The notes under the pieces: model-generated | What the model was told of the DNA's origin: nothing | Databases searched by the model: none | What the model saw: only the letters and a program-made list of their open reading frames with translations | In this document: positions 34,366 through 46,600 of the stretch, in pieces | Position numbering within the stretch: the first letter of the stretch is position 1 | Layout: the number at the start of each line of letters is the position of its first letter | Translations under genes and position numbers: made by a program | NCBI GenBank assembly: GCA_037447655.1 | Contig: JBBHKE010001182.1 | Location: 62,001 to 126,000 of the forward strand | Length of the DNA stretch: 64,000 nucleotides | Source of the DNA: Zygnema cylindricum | Lineage: Eukaryota; Streptophyta; Zygnematophyceae; Zygnematales; Zygnemataceae | Direction: 5' to 3'

Positions 34366-35290
34366 TACACCGCGAATCGTAATTAGAGTAAAAACAAAAT
34401 TAGAGTAAAAAAAAAAAACAATTAGAGTTATGAACGCTAATTTTTGTGATAGAGCTTTTTCACAGAGGAAGTTTACCAGGGGTCTTCCAGTCCTTCCGCC
34501 AAGGGACCCTGATCACATCCATGATCTCCGTGGTTGTGGACCTTAGTTTGCCTAAGGGTAGTCTAGTCTTGGCTTTTTCATTTTGTGGGCGGTCTCAGTC
34601 TGTTACTGTTTTGTTTTTGTTCTTTGCTCTTGTTAGTTTTGTGGTCTTTCATTTTTGTTTTTAGGCGTAGATTACTTTTTTGTGACTCTTGTAGTCTCCA
34701 AATGTTTTTTTTTCAGTTCTACCTTTTTTGTACTAAGATGGTTTCCCATCGCAATTTTTGCAATAAAAAACTTTGGGAAGTTTACTCTAATTTATTCAAG
34801 TACTCTATATTGGGTTATGTCGGCAATAATCATCCGCGTTGTAATTCTGAACGCTAAATTACGTAGACGTACAAAATTTGTCAGTTCTTATATAACTTTG
34901 ACGTCATTATGACGTTATTACCATTTGTCGCACTGAATGTCAGTTAATGTTCACACTGACGACGATGCTGTCGACGGACGAGAGTTATGCAAACGGTTTT
35001 TTTTCGATGTGATTAATTTTTTTGTTTAGTGCGATTTCACGTGCGAGCGCGATTCTATTAAATCATTATTTGTACCTTTTTACTTATAAAAGTACAATTT
35101 TGCACGGTCGGACGTCGTCCGTACTCCACAATATTAAAAAAAACTATATTAGTATTTTTTACGCTCATTAAACCTTACATTAAATAGAATAATGAAAAAT
35201 TTAGAATCATTTACTCTATTTAAGGTGAGTGAGTCGAAATCTAGGGCGACCGAATTAGCGTTATTTACTCTAATTACGATTCGCGGTGTA
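34366..35290. mobile_element. TA-flanked inverted-repeat element, 925 bp
   Basis: Both ends carry the same repeat: CACCGCGAATCGTAATTAG continues identically for about 25 bases, preceded by TA. The perfect terminal match suggests it is the youngest family member here. The interior (34446-34860) looks unrelated to other copies and could be captured sequence; no protein family recognised. Confidence 0.8.
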
Positions 35291-35293
35291 CTA

Positions 35294-35473
35294 TACACCG
35301 TGAATCGTTATTAGCCTTATGTACGCTATATCGGCACCCCAAAATTTTGACATTGATATCTTAATTTTAATAAATTACATCTGCCACGTCTCCTGGCACT
35401 AAATTAGAATGAATGACGCTAATTTTTTCTTTACACTAATAATTTCTATACGCTAATAACGATTCAAGGTGTA
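35294..35473. mobile_element. TA-flanked MITE, 180 bp
   Basis: Left TACACCGTGAATCGTTATTA and right (reverse complement) TACACCTTGAATCGTTATTA. It starts three bases after the end of the previous element, so the two lie head to tail across the string GGTGTACTATACACC. Confidence 0.8.
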
Positions 35474-35494
35474 GTTCCACACGCCAGGCAGAGG

Positions 35495-35575
35495 GTAGAG
35501 CCACTCCTGGCATCCGGAGTGGCTCCAAAGTCCTTGGGGGAATATCGTCATCATGTCACATTGATATAAGGGTGC
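35495..35575. repeat. 80-bp direct repeat, copy 1
   Basis: Begins GTAGAGCCACTCCTGGCATC and matches 36311-36390 with few changes. Confidence 0.85.
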
Positions 35576-35897
35576 GTCTCCATGTGCCTAAGTAAGGGTT
35601 TTTTTCTGTCGTTTTCCTCTAAAACTTAGCGCCGTACCGCGTAAGTGTCAACCGTACAAAAAAATAGAAAAAAGGAGAAGTACATTTTGCGTCATCATCG
35701 AATTTAAAATGTACTACATGTTGTCGTCTTGTGCTCTTCGACCCACGGCCACGCCAAAAAACGTCATCTTCAAATTTTTCTTTAAAAAACAGGGAAGATG
35801 TTTTTTAAAACAAAGTATTTCCGCTAAACAAATTATAACACGTATTCACACGTGTAGTAATTTTTCAAGCGACGACGAAAAAGACACAATTCGGTAT

Positions 35898-36015
35898 GTT
35901 TTGTCCTTTTGCGTCCATCAAAGTACATAATTTGTTTCGTTTTGTCAATTTTCGTTCAGTACGTTTTGTCCGTTTGCGTCCATCAAAGTACATAATTTGT
36001 TTCGTTTTCAGTACG
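35898..36015. repeat. 65-bp tandem duplication
   Basis: Copies begin GTTTTGTCC at 35898 and 35963 and share GCGTCCATCAAAGTACATAA. The second copy is slightly shortened. Confidence 0.88.
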
Positions 36016-36310
36016 GATTTCTTCATTTCAGGGGATCTGAAGATTCCGATGCTTAGGGAACGCGACAAATCGTAATTATTGGCTTATTCCGTCGTACATT
36101 GATTAATTTTGTACTTTTTCGGTTACGGGCGGGCACGGTTAGTCGCGAAAATCAAGATTCGGTTATTTTTTTTTTCGCAAACGACGGTCGGTTAACGGTT
36201 AACAGTTTTGGAGCGTGACAAAACTCGGTCAGGCGTCGGTTACTCACATTTTGAATAAAAAAAAACGGTCGGTTTCGGTATGAAATATTTTGACTTTTGC
36301 GACCTCTGGT

Positions 36311-36390
36311 GTAGAGCCAGTCCTGGCATCCGGAGTGGTTCCAAAGTCCTTGTGGAATATCGTCATCACGTCACATGGATATAAAAGTGC
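36311..36390. repeat. 80-bp direct repeat, copy 2
   Basis: GTAGAGCCAGTCCTGGCATC, same orientation as copy 1 at 35495. The roughly 740 bp between the copies shows no terminal repeats. Confidence 0.85.
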
Positions 36391-37463
36391 CTATAAAAGA
36401 AGAATCTCCTACATGGCAGTTATTAAGTGGGCAATAGCTGTCTCCTAGATGCCATGTGGACATCCCAAGGAATGTACAGTAGCTGCAAAAATGACGCTCA
36501 CCGACCATCTATTGTCCAGCTCGGTGATCACCATATTCACCCTGCTGACTCAGCGAAGAAAGTAACTATTAGTTACATCACTCTTTGTCTACGATGATGT
36601 TTACGATCAGCAGCTGCATATGTGGCCTGCAGCATAGGTATGACGCAGCTCAGGACAAGCAGGGGCTCGTTCGCTGTCGGCTAAACTCGAACGGCCGTAT
36701 TGTCTCAAAAGTGTACTTTATGAGCTGTGGTTTGAGAAACCCAGAAGCTGAAATCGCGGTGCTTAAAGTACGGCACCTTTCATTATGTGATGTACAAATA
36801 TACATGCTTAATTATTACTCTACATTGGTCAGAGACATCGAGCTGAATTTTAAATCAATATAATCCAGTTTCGCAGGTATGTAAAACAAAAATCTAGAGA
36901 TTCTTAATTTTTTACGATAAATAATTAAATATACATACAATATATATAATATACCTATATTTTTTTTCCTTACCGCGTTTAACACAGAAATAAAGCCCTA
37001 ACTGTGTATATCGAACGAATTCATAAACGATATACTGCGATGGTTGTTTTTATCAATATCGCCACCTAGGAATTTTGATATTTATTGCATTTGCGATAAA
37101 TGTAAATAGTTCGACAGCTGACAGTTTCTGGCCGATATTCGTACGGTAATTTGTACCTAAATCTTTACCGGGCAAATAACATATTTCGGCAAATCTTCAC
37201 GAGCACCTTTGTTGGCCCGAGATTTTGCATGCAAAATCTGAAAGGTTCAAAGTCGAGGTTCAATGTCACACGTTCGGTGCAGAACTGACAATTTTTTCTC
37301 AGCCTCGACGTCGTACAAAAAAAGCGGAATAGGACGAAAATGATGGTACGAATATCGAATATTCTAGTTGATATACCTTTGGCGATATAATCTCTGTCCG
37401 ATATATCAATTGCCGAATCCACCAAAAAAGTGCGTATTCAATGATCGGCACAACTTGCTCCCC
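36391..37463. other. Spacer without recognised gene
   Basis: Short frames only. CGATAT-rich strings around 37010-37060 and 37370-37410 recall the hAT-like elements, but no termini were found. Confidence 0.45.
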
Positions 37464-37471
37464 CTACGAGA

Positions 37472-37767
37472 CATAGTTCAAAAGTAGGTGAAAGTAGGCC
37501 CATACAATATGGCAAAACATACAATATGACCTTAAGACCCATATTGTATTCGGACCTATTCGGACCAATTAAAACATTCAAATCAAATATTGGACCAATT
37601 AAAACACTCGGACCAAAAACTTTTATTTACACCGTCAGATTCGGGTGATCGGACGGTCTCTGATCAAAGTAGCGATCTAAGAAGATCACATGAAAAGCCC
37701 ATAACACAGCTTACGATAAAGGCGCCGACCAAAGGCGTACCATAAAAACGCCTACTTTTGAACTATG
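37472..37767. mobile_element. hAT-type MITE, 296 bp
   Basis: Complete short copy of the CATAGTTCAAAAGTAGG family with perfect 17-bp terminal inverted repeats. Flanks CTACGAGA (37464-37471) and CTACGACC (37768-37775) form an 8-bp duplication with two mismatches. The internal strings GTCAGATTC, GATCGGACGG and GATCACATGAAAAGCCCATA are shared with 5928-6965 and 16679-16828. Confidence 0.88.
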
Positions 37768-37775
37768 CTACGACC

Positions 37776-39108
37776 TACGAGACATTACGCGACATACGAA
37801 TGAAGGGGAACATACGAACACAGTATGTAGCCGGGCGTTGCAGGGGATGGCAAGTTCACAAGTTCACATCAGTGTGCCGGCCAGGTGATTCATTGCTGTA
37901 GTACCTTCACTCAAAAACTTGAACCAAACATGGTCTTTCACAGAATTGGACCTTGCCTTTCAATGTGCGTTGTGTAGGGCCCTGAATTCTTGCAGAGAAT
38001 CTCATATCTGCTTCGCGTAATTTTGCACACTGTCTATACGTACGGTTTCGCAAAACTTAGACATTTAAAGTGAGCATGTTGTTTCACCACATTCTTCGGC
38101 ATCGGCCTCAGGTCAGCTCTTTATGCCTTTTTTTGTTCATCCCGTTTGCAGCTCATGAGCCGTGGCTAAAATTGCCATACCTCATGCATTAACACAATGA
38201 CTTAGAAAATAGCCGTATGTATAACAATTGGCTTGTTGTTTGAGTAACAGATGGCTTTTGTTATGTGAGTAACCAAGTGGTTTTTGCAGTATGAATCACA
38301 TATGCTTTTTGCTGTATGATTAACAAATGATTTTCGTTGATATGATTTTAGGTGTATGAGCGTCAACGGAAGAACGTTGTTGTATGAACAACAAATGATT
38401 TTAGTTTGTTGCACTTTGACTGTCCTTCTTTTGTCATATTACATGTGCCGCTTATTATTTATTTCCTGGTAAAATATCCGTTATTTTTGTCTATATAATA
38501 AAGACTTTAATTTCATTTCTTTGTCCTCAGAAATTCGGAGTCAGTTTGGTTTACGAGCCGGCGTGAGAGCATAACACAAATATCTAATAATAACAATAAT
38601 AATAATTTTCTAGTAATTTATCTTATAATACTGCCTTTAATCATATTATAGGCATCATTAAAATTGCCTGTATATGTGTAGACTTTATTTATGATGCCTA
38701 TATCATCATTGATGGCATCAGTGATAACAAAGTGATCTTAACGAATTACAACTGAATGTAAAACTTTTTGTAAAAATGTTCATTTTAGTTTTTGAACCTT
38801 TTATTCGGTTGGTGCCACTTGCTGGACTTCGGTAACAAAGTAATTGATAAATTCAGCTTTGTCTTGCAAGGAAGTTACAAACAATGTAGTTTTGGTGTAA
38901 CTGGGACCTAAAAATTTGAGCTATATTTGGTGTAAATGGGTCCGAAAATCGTGTATCTGCCCCCCTAAGAAACTTGGACATAAACTATGTAGTTTTTGTA
39001 GAAATCGGTCTGAAAATCTCTAGTTATAAACTGTGTAATTTTGGTGTAAATGGCTCCTAAAAGACTTAGTCAAGCTCACTTCAGGTAAATTGGTCTTGAC
39101 AAAAGCAG
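37776..39108. other. Region upstream of methylmalonyl-CoA mutase
   Basis: Should contain the promoter and the first exon (start codon and beginning of the transit peptide) of the mutase gene, but I cannot identify them. A decayed minisatellite of about 28 bp (TATGA(G/T)TAACAAATGGCTTT-like units) lies at about 38205-38400. A loose repeat of GTGTAAATGGGTCC-like strings lies at 38890-39060. Confidence 0.45.
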
Positions 39109-42100
39109 GTTGGCAAGAGTTTCTGTCGACCGTGCCCCTCGAGGAGATTTCTTTCAAGTCAGGCAGTCAAAGAGGAGTGGGAGAAGAGAGCAGGGAAGGA
39201 ATGTGGAGGAGGAGATCCATGGAAGACTCTTGAAACTGTGACACCTGAGGTAGGAGACACTCTACTTGTCCTTTTGACTACAGCCTTCTGGCCGGTTTGT
39301 TTTGTAAAAAGGGGTGTATAGGGAGTTGTTTAACTGATGGTTATTTCATTGGGGGTTCATTAATTAGATGCCATTTCATTCGGGCCAATCCACGCGTTTG
39401 AAGGTAAATCCGAAGAAGATTGTTCTTTCTCGTCTGATTTTTTAAGCGATTATTGTGGTCAGATTTATTAGATTTGTGTTAGATATTTGTTGAGATATTT
39501 TGGACAATCAATCTGATCTAATCAACCGTGATTTAGCTGGTACCTTTAGAAATCACCTATTTTCTAAGAATGTGGGCCTACTCTTTTGTCCCGGTATTGG
39601 TCTTTCCGAAATCTTTCGTCTTGTGTGCATAGGAGAATCTGGTTGTTGCTTATTACCAAACCGTACAAATGATTAACACAGGGAATATTCACATGTGTAT
39701 CACCCAAGAGAGAAACCGAGGGAGGAAGAAAGAAAAGCAGAAATTATTGAGTATGTTTATTGTCGGAGAAGGAAATTAGTGAGGCAAGAAGAGGAAAGGA
39801 GGGAAATCAGGGCGAGTTTTTTTCTAAAGCCTTTTTTGGAATTTGTCGAATCTTATATTGAAGAACTTGCTTTTGAAACCTTCCTTCAAAACGTGCAAAT
39901 CGCCATATTGGTTTTGGCCTTCTTCATCTTGGTCACCTTGTAAAAAACAAACCAAAAGTGGTTGTATTCTGTCACAGGGCATTCACGTGAAACCGGTTTA
40001 TGCACCGGAGGACATTCCCGAGGGTGTGGAAGATGAATTGCCTGGAGTTTGGCCTTTCACTCGAGGGCCTTATGCCAGCATGTACACACAAAGGCCTTGG
40101 ACAATTCGCCAGTATGCCGGGTACAGGTAAAATCACACATAATCACCACAGGAATCATTGCTTGTGTCCCACGCATGGATGTATGTGAAAATTTCATGTG
40201 TATATATGTAAAAAATGTATGTTTAAATATGAATATATCTATGTGTGTGTGTGTGTGTGTGTTTGCTATATGAGGTATAATATTGGTGAAATGGACAGTA
40301 TCACTTTTTACGCTAACAAATGATCAATCCGTACTGAATTTAACTAAGACAAATGTCATAAGGTTTTCGTTGGCGGCTTAAAATTCACCAAATTCACATA
40401 CGGTGAGTTTTAAGTTATTGCATATATGCTAAATTTCATGTGGGAAAATTTGTTCTTCATCGCACCTGAAAGCATCGGAGGTTGATGCAAGCATTGAGAT
40501 AGCTAGAGTTCTTAATGAAAATCTTTTATATTCTTTGCTATTGCAAGAGCGCTATAGGTGTTGTTTCCCGTCATATGACATTTGGAAAGGGAATCCTTTG
40601 GTTTTGTGTTTCAAGCACCTGTAAAACTTTTGTTGTCTTCGCTTTCGACTAGTACCCTTGTGCATTTTGGTGACTGTTGTTGCAAAGCGGGAAAGGAATG
40701 TGTGACTGTTGTTGCAAAGTGGGAAAGGAATGTACTTGTCGGGAATTTTTGAAAGGTTTCATATAAATGCAATTATCTGGAAGGGATTAGTTTTATTTCC
40801 ATCCTGGATTCTAAAGACTGCTGGACTGCAACTTAGTTTTAGTAATGTTCTCAAGTGGAAATATGTTATGCTTTGTTCCATAAAGCTAATTTGATCTTTA
40901 TTTTTTTGTTATCTGACAGCACAGCGGAAGAATCAAATGCTTTTTATCGACGGAATCTGGCAGCAGGACAGAAGGGCCTCAGTATTGCTTTTGATCTTGC
41001 GACACACAGAGGGTGAGTGGAGTCGAACATTCACTTTTGAGACAAGAATTTGGTCAACATCAGTCTTTTTAAGTCTTACGGTGTTTGGAAGGGCAACTAA
41101 TGTAACAAACAAACTCCAAAACGGTCGATTTTTGAGCTGATTGTTTGTTTGGCGCAACTTTTTTTTCAAATGAAGGTACGATTAGGAATTTCATTTGAAC
41201 TGAACTCTTTGAACATTTCAAAACATAGATCTGAAGTACTGTATTTTTCGCCGTATTAAACACACAAAAAGTGTAAGGGCTAATTCTTCCAGGGGACTGC
41301 GACTATTTTACCCTTTTTGCCTTTAATACGATGAAAAATGCGTTACTTTTGATCTATGGCCTAAAACAATGGCCACCTTTTTTCCAATTTTTGCAATGTG
41401 TTACAAGAAAACTATATTATTTTATTTAAACACTTTCATGGGGCTAAGTTTCTGCACTGAGGTTTGATCAGTTAATCCAAGGTCTTAGTAGTACTGATGA
41501 CCGCTAAATAACAAAATGAGATGGGAAATTTATAGCAAATGTCATTCAATAGGAACCCAAGAGTTTTATGTCTTAATTGTTTTGCCCAAGATCTGGATGC
41601 ATACATGATAATTTCAAAAGGTCTGTACCTTAATCCATACACTTTCTGCGTTCCTTCTCTGGGCTATAGTTGTCTGACAAATTTCCAGTTAACGGTCCTG
41701 TTTTCACAATGTTCTAAACCAAGAGACAAATATGGTGTAATTGAATTGCCTCGAACTCGGAGCTTATTCTTGGCATGAGGGAAGGAAATTTAATTGAAAA
41801 CGAAGTCATAAAATGTGTGTTTATCCGATCAAGAGCAAAGTCGTGGTTCAAAAATGAGCATTTATTTGATAAAGAGCGAAGAACAACGAGCGTCCTCTGT
41901 ATGTATGCAGGTATGACTCGGACCATCCTCGTGTTTCGGGAGATGTGGGCATGGCAGGCGTGGCGGTGGACTCGGTGGAGGATATGAAACGTCTTTTCGA
42001 GGGAATTCCTTTGGACAAAATGAGTGTCAGTATGACCATGAATGGAGCTGTTTTGCCTATTATGGCCTTTTATGTCGCAGCTGCCCAAGAGCAAGGTCAG

Positions 42101-43617
42101 GGGACAACGACAAGTAAAATTGTTAAATCAAATGAGTTCACTGTTTTTGTTTAGTTTTTTTCGGAGTTTGATTTAAGATTGTGTTTGACATCTATTATAT
42201 GGTTACTTTTATGTTTGTTTGTTTTGATGTTTTTTTGTTATTTGAAAAGTCTTATCTTTGTAAATTGTCGGAAGTGAGATTATCGAAGATGCTGTATTTT
42301 AAACTACCATATTGGATAAACCGGTAATAGTCTTGATTTATGGCGAACTGTCATGTTGGGCCGTCATGCTTTTTTTTCTCCTTCCTGTGGACATTCTCGT
42401 TTCAGCGAAGTAGACATTGGTAGGTCTCTCGAATCTTAAAGAATCTTCAAGAAAAAGCTGAATCGTGTTACCTCTCTGGGAGTTACATGTTGAGATTTTT
42501 CCGAGCGATTGAATGGACCAAGCTATTGAAACGTTTTTCTTTGAAGGATGTTAAAGAAAGAAAATAGTGAGTCCTTGTTTTTATCAACTACCTGTGATAT
42601 GTTTCTGTCTATTTTTCTTGTAGGTGCCGATAATTGTATAGACACAATTTACTCTTGCTGTAATTTTTTCCTTTTCATCGCACTAGTCCAAAAATGATCA
42701 ACCATGCTTGCTGAACAGAGTGTCTATTTTGCGATATGCACTTTCTATGTTCTTTTTTTTAGACTACGGAAAGCTGTTAACTTAAAGATTCTTCTGTTGT
42801 ACTTTTCCCATCAGGTGTTCCAATTCATAAGTTGCAAGGAACTATTCAAAATGACATTTTGAAAGAGTATATGGTGCGCAATACGTACATTTATCCGCCT
42901 GAACCCAGTATGCGGATTGTGGGAGACATTATGGCGTACATGTCACGTCACATGCCTCGATTTAATTCAATTTCCATTTCCGGTTACCACATGCAGGAGG
43001 CCGGGGCTGACTGGTGAGGGCACCAGTCTTGTCCCTAATAAAAGACATCATGGAAACACTTTGGAAAAATTGAGGATGGACCTAGGAACTTTCTTCCACT
43101 GTTTTGTGACTTGGCATGGCGTAAAGGGGAATAGGTTGATACGAACACAATACTATATATCTAGTTATGTAACTGAGAAGAAGCCAATTTGCTTTACTGT
43201 TGTGTTGTGACCACAAAAGGCTGTAACTAATGCAATAACACTTGCTACAGCACACAAAGTTACTTAATAATTCTGAAGTGTATACTCCCTCTCCCTCTCC
43301 CTCTCCCTCTCCCTCTCCCTCTCCTGTTGGTGTTGCCCTGGCTTCAGTGCGGTGGAGTTGGCCTTCACCATAGCGGATGGGCTCGAGTACATCCGATGCG
43401 GACAGCTGGCGGGCCTCGGAGTCGATGACCTGGCACCGAGGTTCTCGTTCTTCTGGGCGATAGGAATGAACTTCTATATGGAGGTCAGTGGGGGTTGGGG
43501 ATGTGGTGCCAGGTAGGCTTGGCAAAAGGCAATGAGCGGACAGTAGAGTTCAGTACGAGGAGAGTGTTAGTAGTTTCAGTTTGGATTTCTGGTTTGAGAG
43601 ATGGCTGGAGCGCTCGC

Positions 43618-43699
<82 letters not shown>

Positions 43700-46600
43700 C
43701 TCTGAACTTCAAAAGCACTTTTGTGGCCTGCAGATAGCAAAAATGAGAGCAGCTCGGCGACTTTGGGCTAAGCTAGTGAAGGTACTGTTTTGCTTTCCTT
43801 CATTTGCCTCCACTTCACCTGTCTTGATTTACTATTTGTCGCCAGATTCTGAAGGCGGATTTCTGCTCAATCCCAGGTGTATGTTTGGCAAAGACACTGT
43901 CAATTTATGCCATCTTTCTCCTTTTTGGACATGTTGAATTTACGATGTAGTGGGCCGCGTGTTTGAGTCGGGACAGCGTCCAATGACGATGGTTTGTTTA
44001 GGCATAGACACTTTACATGAAGGGCCTACCAGAACTGTAGACGATGGGCATTCCTATGCCAGTCTTTTCCTTATTTCCTTTTTTTTCTCTCAATTGCAGA
44101 GGGAGGGAGGGAAGAAGGGAGGGAGGGAGGGAGGCTGGGAGGGAGGGAGGGGGAGTGGGAGAGAGATAGAGAGTCATTCTTCGGTATGGTAGTATGTCTT
44201 TTGCAAAAACTGAAACTGTGAATCTTCGATGCATTCTACGGTATTTCAATTTTGGAGTGTTTTAGCGCTTAAAATGTTTTATGTTAAACGATGTGTTGTT
44301 TTATCGGTTTGTCATTCAGTTCTCCTTGGAGTTTGTGATGCTTATGTCTGTTTGCATTTTTGGGGATGGAACAGGAAAAATTTGACCCGAAGAACGATAA
44401 GTCGATGGCTCTGAGAACTCATTGCCAGGTTGGTGAACTTGTCTCCGTGGTCATTTATGGAACTTAAAATTTGACCGAGGATCTAATATTGGAGCCAAAA
44501 TGTTTGAGTTAAGATTAGTCTCTTGTTAGAGGGCTGAAATTTTGGACCTATTAGATATTTGACAAGTATTTTCTTCTGTTATTTAGATCCTGCAGTCAGA
44601 TGAATTGAATGTTTCTTGTTAAACCCGAGGAGGAGAGTAAACTGTTGCCTTTCGGTATACTGTTTTAATCATCTTTTACTTCTGTGTAGTTTTGTAATTT
44701 TGTAAATCAGACTTTGCTGATATTTTTGGATGTAATTAATCTCATTCTGGGGTACACTTTGATTGTTTATCTGAGATCGTTGTGCGGAAAGGTTGCGTGA
44801 CCCCTGTCTCTGTTTCACTTTTTATCTTTGGTCTGGTAGACCTCAGGTTACAGTTTAACGGAACAGGATCCGTTCAACAATATTGTACGGACGACCGTGG
44901 AAGCCATGGCTGCAGTTTTGGGAGGAACTCAGTCTCTCCACACTAATTCCTACGACGAGGTTGAAACCCACTTTTCTTAAAATCCCAACTAAATATGTCA
45001 GGGTTGTGAATTGTGTGATGGTTATTTTGAACGGAATTTTAAAGTTCTTTACGGATTCTTTGGTATCGAACGATGGAAAAATGATGGTTTGTGCCACAAG
45101 TTTCACTGCTGAGTACAAGTTGAATATCTTTCTTTTTCTTTCTCATCCAGGCAACATTCAACATTTTCTATTTGCATGCCCTTGTAATCTCTGACATCGT
45201 TAAATTCTCAGCTATCTCCCCACCTTTTTTTTCTTTTTGTTTCTCTTTTTTTTTTTTTCTTAAGAATCACCGACATGTGACGATTTTATTCTTTTATCAT
45301 TTATCTCAGGCTCTTGCCCTTCCAACCGAACAAAGTGCCAGAATCGCTCGAAATACACAACTGATTCTCCAAGAGGAAACAGGTCTCACAAATGTAAGGA
45401 AGGAAGAAAAAACCATCTCTTGTGAACATTTCTGTTGCCATGTCTTTCATTTATTGTTTTTCATTTCAAAATCTTAAGACTGACTCTTGAGTTTTCAACT
45501 TTATGTTCCCCAGCTTATTGACTTCTTATCCTCATCTGTGTGAATACCGTAACTGTCATTTTTTTAAACTTTCCCGAGTGTCCGAATCTCTCATAACTCG
45601 ATATCCCAAGCATATAAACCTTTTTTAATATACTGCAATTTCCTTTTCTTTCACAAATATCTACATCCTGTTCAAGTCCATGACACTTTCTTGAGACCGT
45701 GAAGCACTATCAGCATTAAGAAATAATTAGTATTCGGCCTGTCTTATTGTTAATGCTTATATTTCCGGTTCAAATGGCGTGGACAATCGTGAACCGCAAA
45801 AGTGTTAAGAAAAAAACAGTTTTAATAACACGATTTTGTGTTCAGAGGGTAAAAAGAACCGGGGACGACATAGTGTTATTGACGATAATAGCCATTGACG
45901 GTGTACTTTTAAAGCTCACTTTGCCTGTGTGTTTGAAGCTCTATTTGCTCTTTTTGAGTTCTAGAAATTGCAGCCAATGACAGGCATATAGGGGAGGACA
46001 GGTGGCAGATCCTTGGGGCGGGTCCTATATGATGGAAGCTCTTACGGCGGAACTGGAAAGCAAAGCTTTGGCCATGATTGAAGAAATAGAAAGCCACGGA
46101 GGGATGACAAAAGCCATAGCCTCTGGAATGCCGAAACTCCGGATCGAGGAATGTGCTGCTCGCAAACAGGTGAGACCCACACCATGTAAGAGACACATTT
46201 TACTGTTATTACTTGTGCGACATAATTTTACTGGAATTACTTGTTCTGTGAGGCAGATATTATTGCAATTTCTTTTTCTGTGTAGGAATGTAAATGTATC
46301 ACTGTGCAAAGGAATATAACTTGCGAGCAAAGCGAAGTGTCGTCATTAGTGCGGTTAAAACTGACTTTTGTCCAAGTCTTTGTTGATTCTTTAAAGTGAA
46401 ATTAGGTAGCTCTGGCCGGTAAAATAAAAGGAGCCGTTGTGGATACAGCAACTTTTCTGGAAAAAAGTTAAATAGAACTGTCTATCGCTATTAGAGTTAA
46501 TCACTCTAATTTGAGTGTGTACTTTTGACCGGAAATCAATTAGTGTTAATAACACTATCCAATAGAGTGGTCCTAAACGAAAAGGAGAATCTACTGTAGT

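Noticed and set aside
39695-39943. 82-codon frame just upstream of a mutase exon
   Set aside because: It does not resemble the mutase N-terminus and lies in the intron between exons 39109-39249 and 39978-40126, whose phases match without it.
43485-43937. Open frames of Ser/Leu or Arg/Glu repeats
   Set aside because: They are translations of the (CT)n microsatellite in a mutase intron, on both strands.
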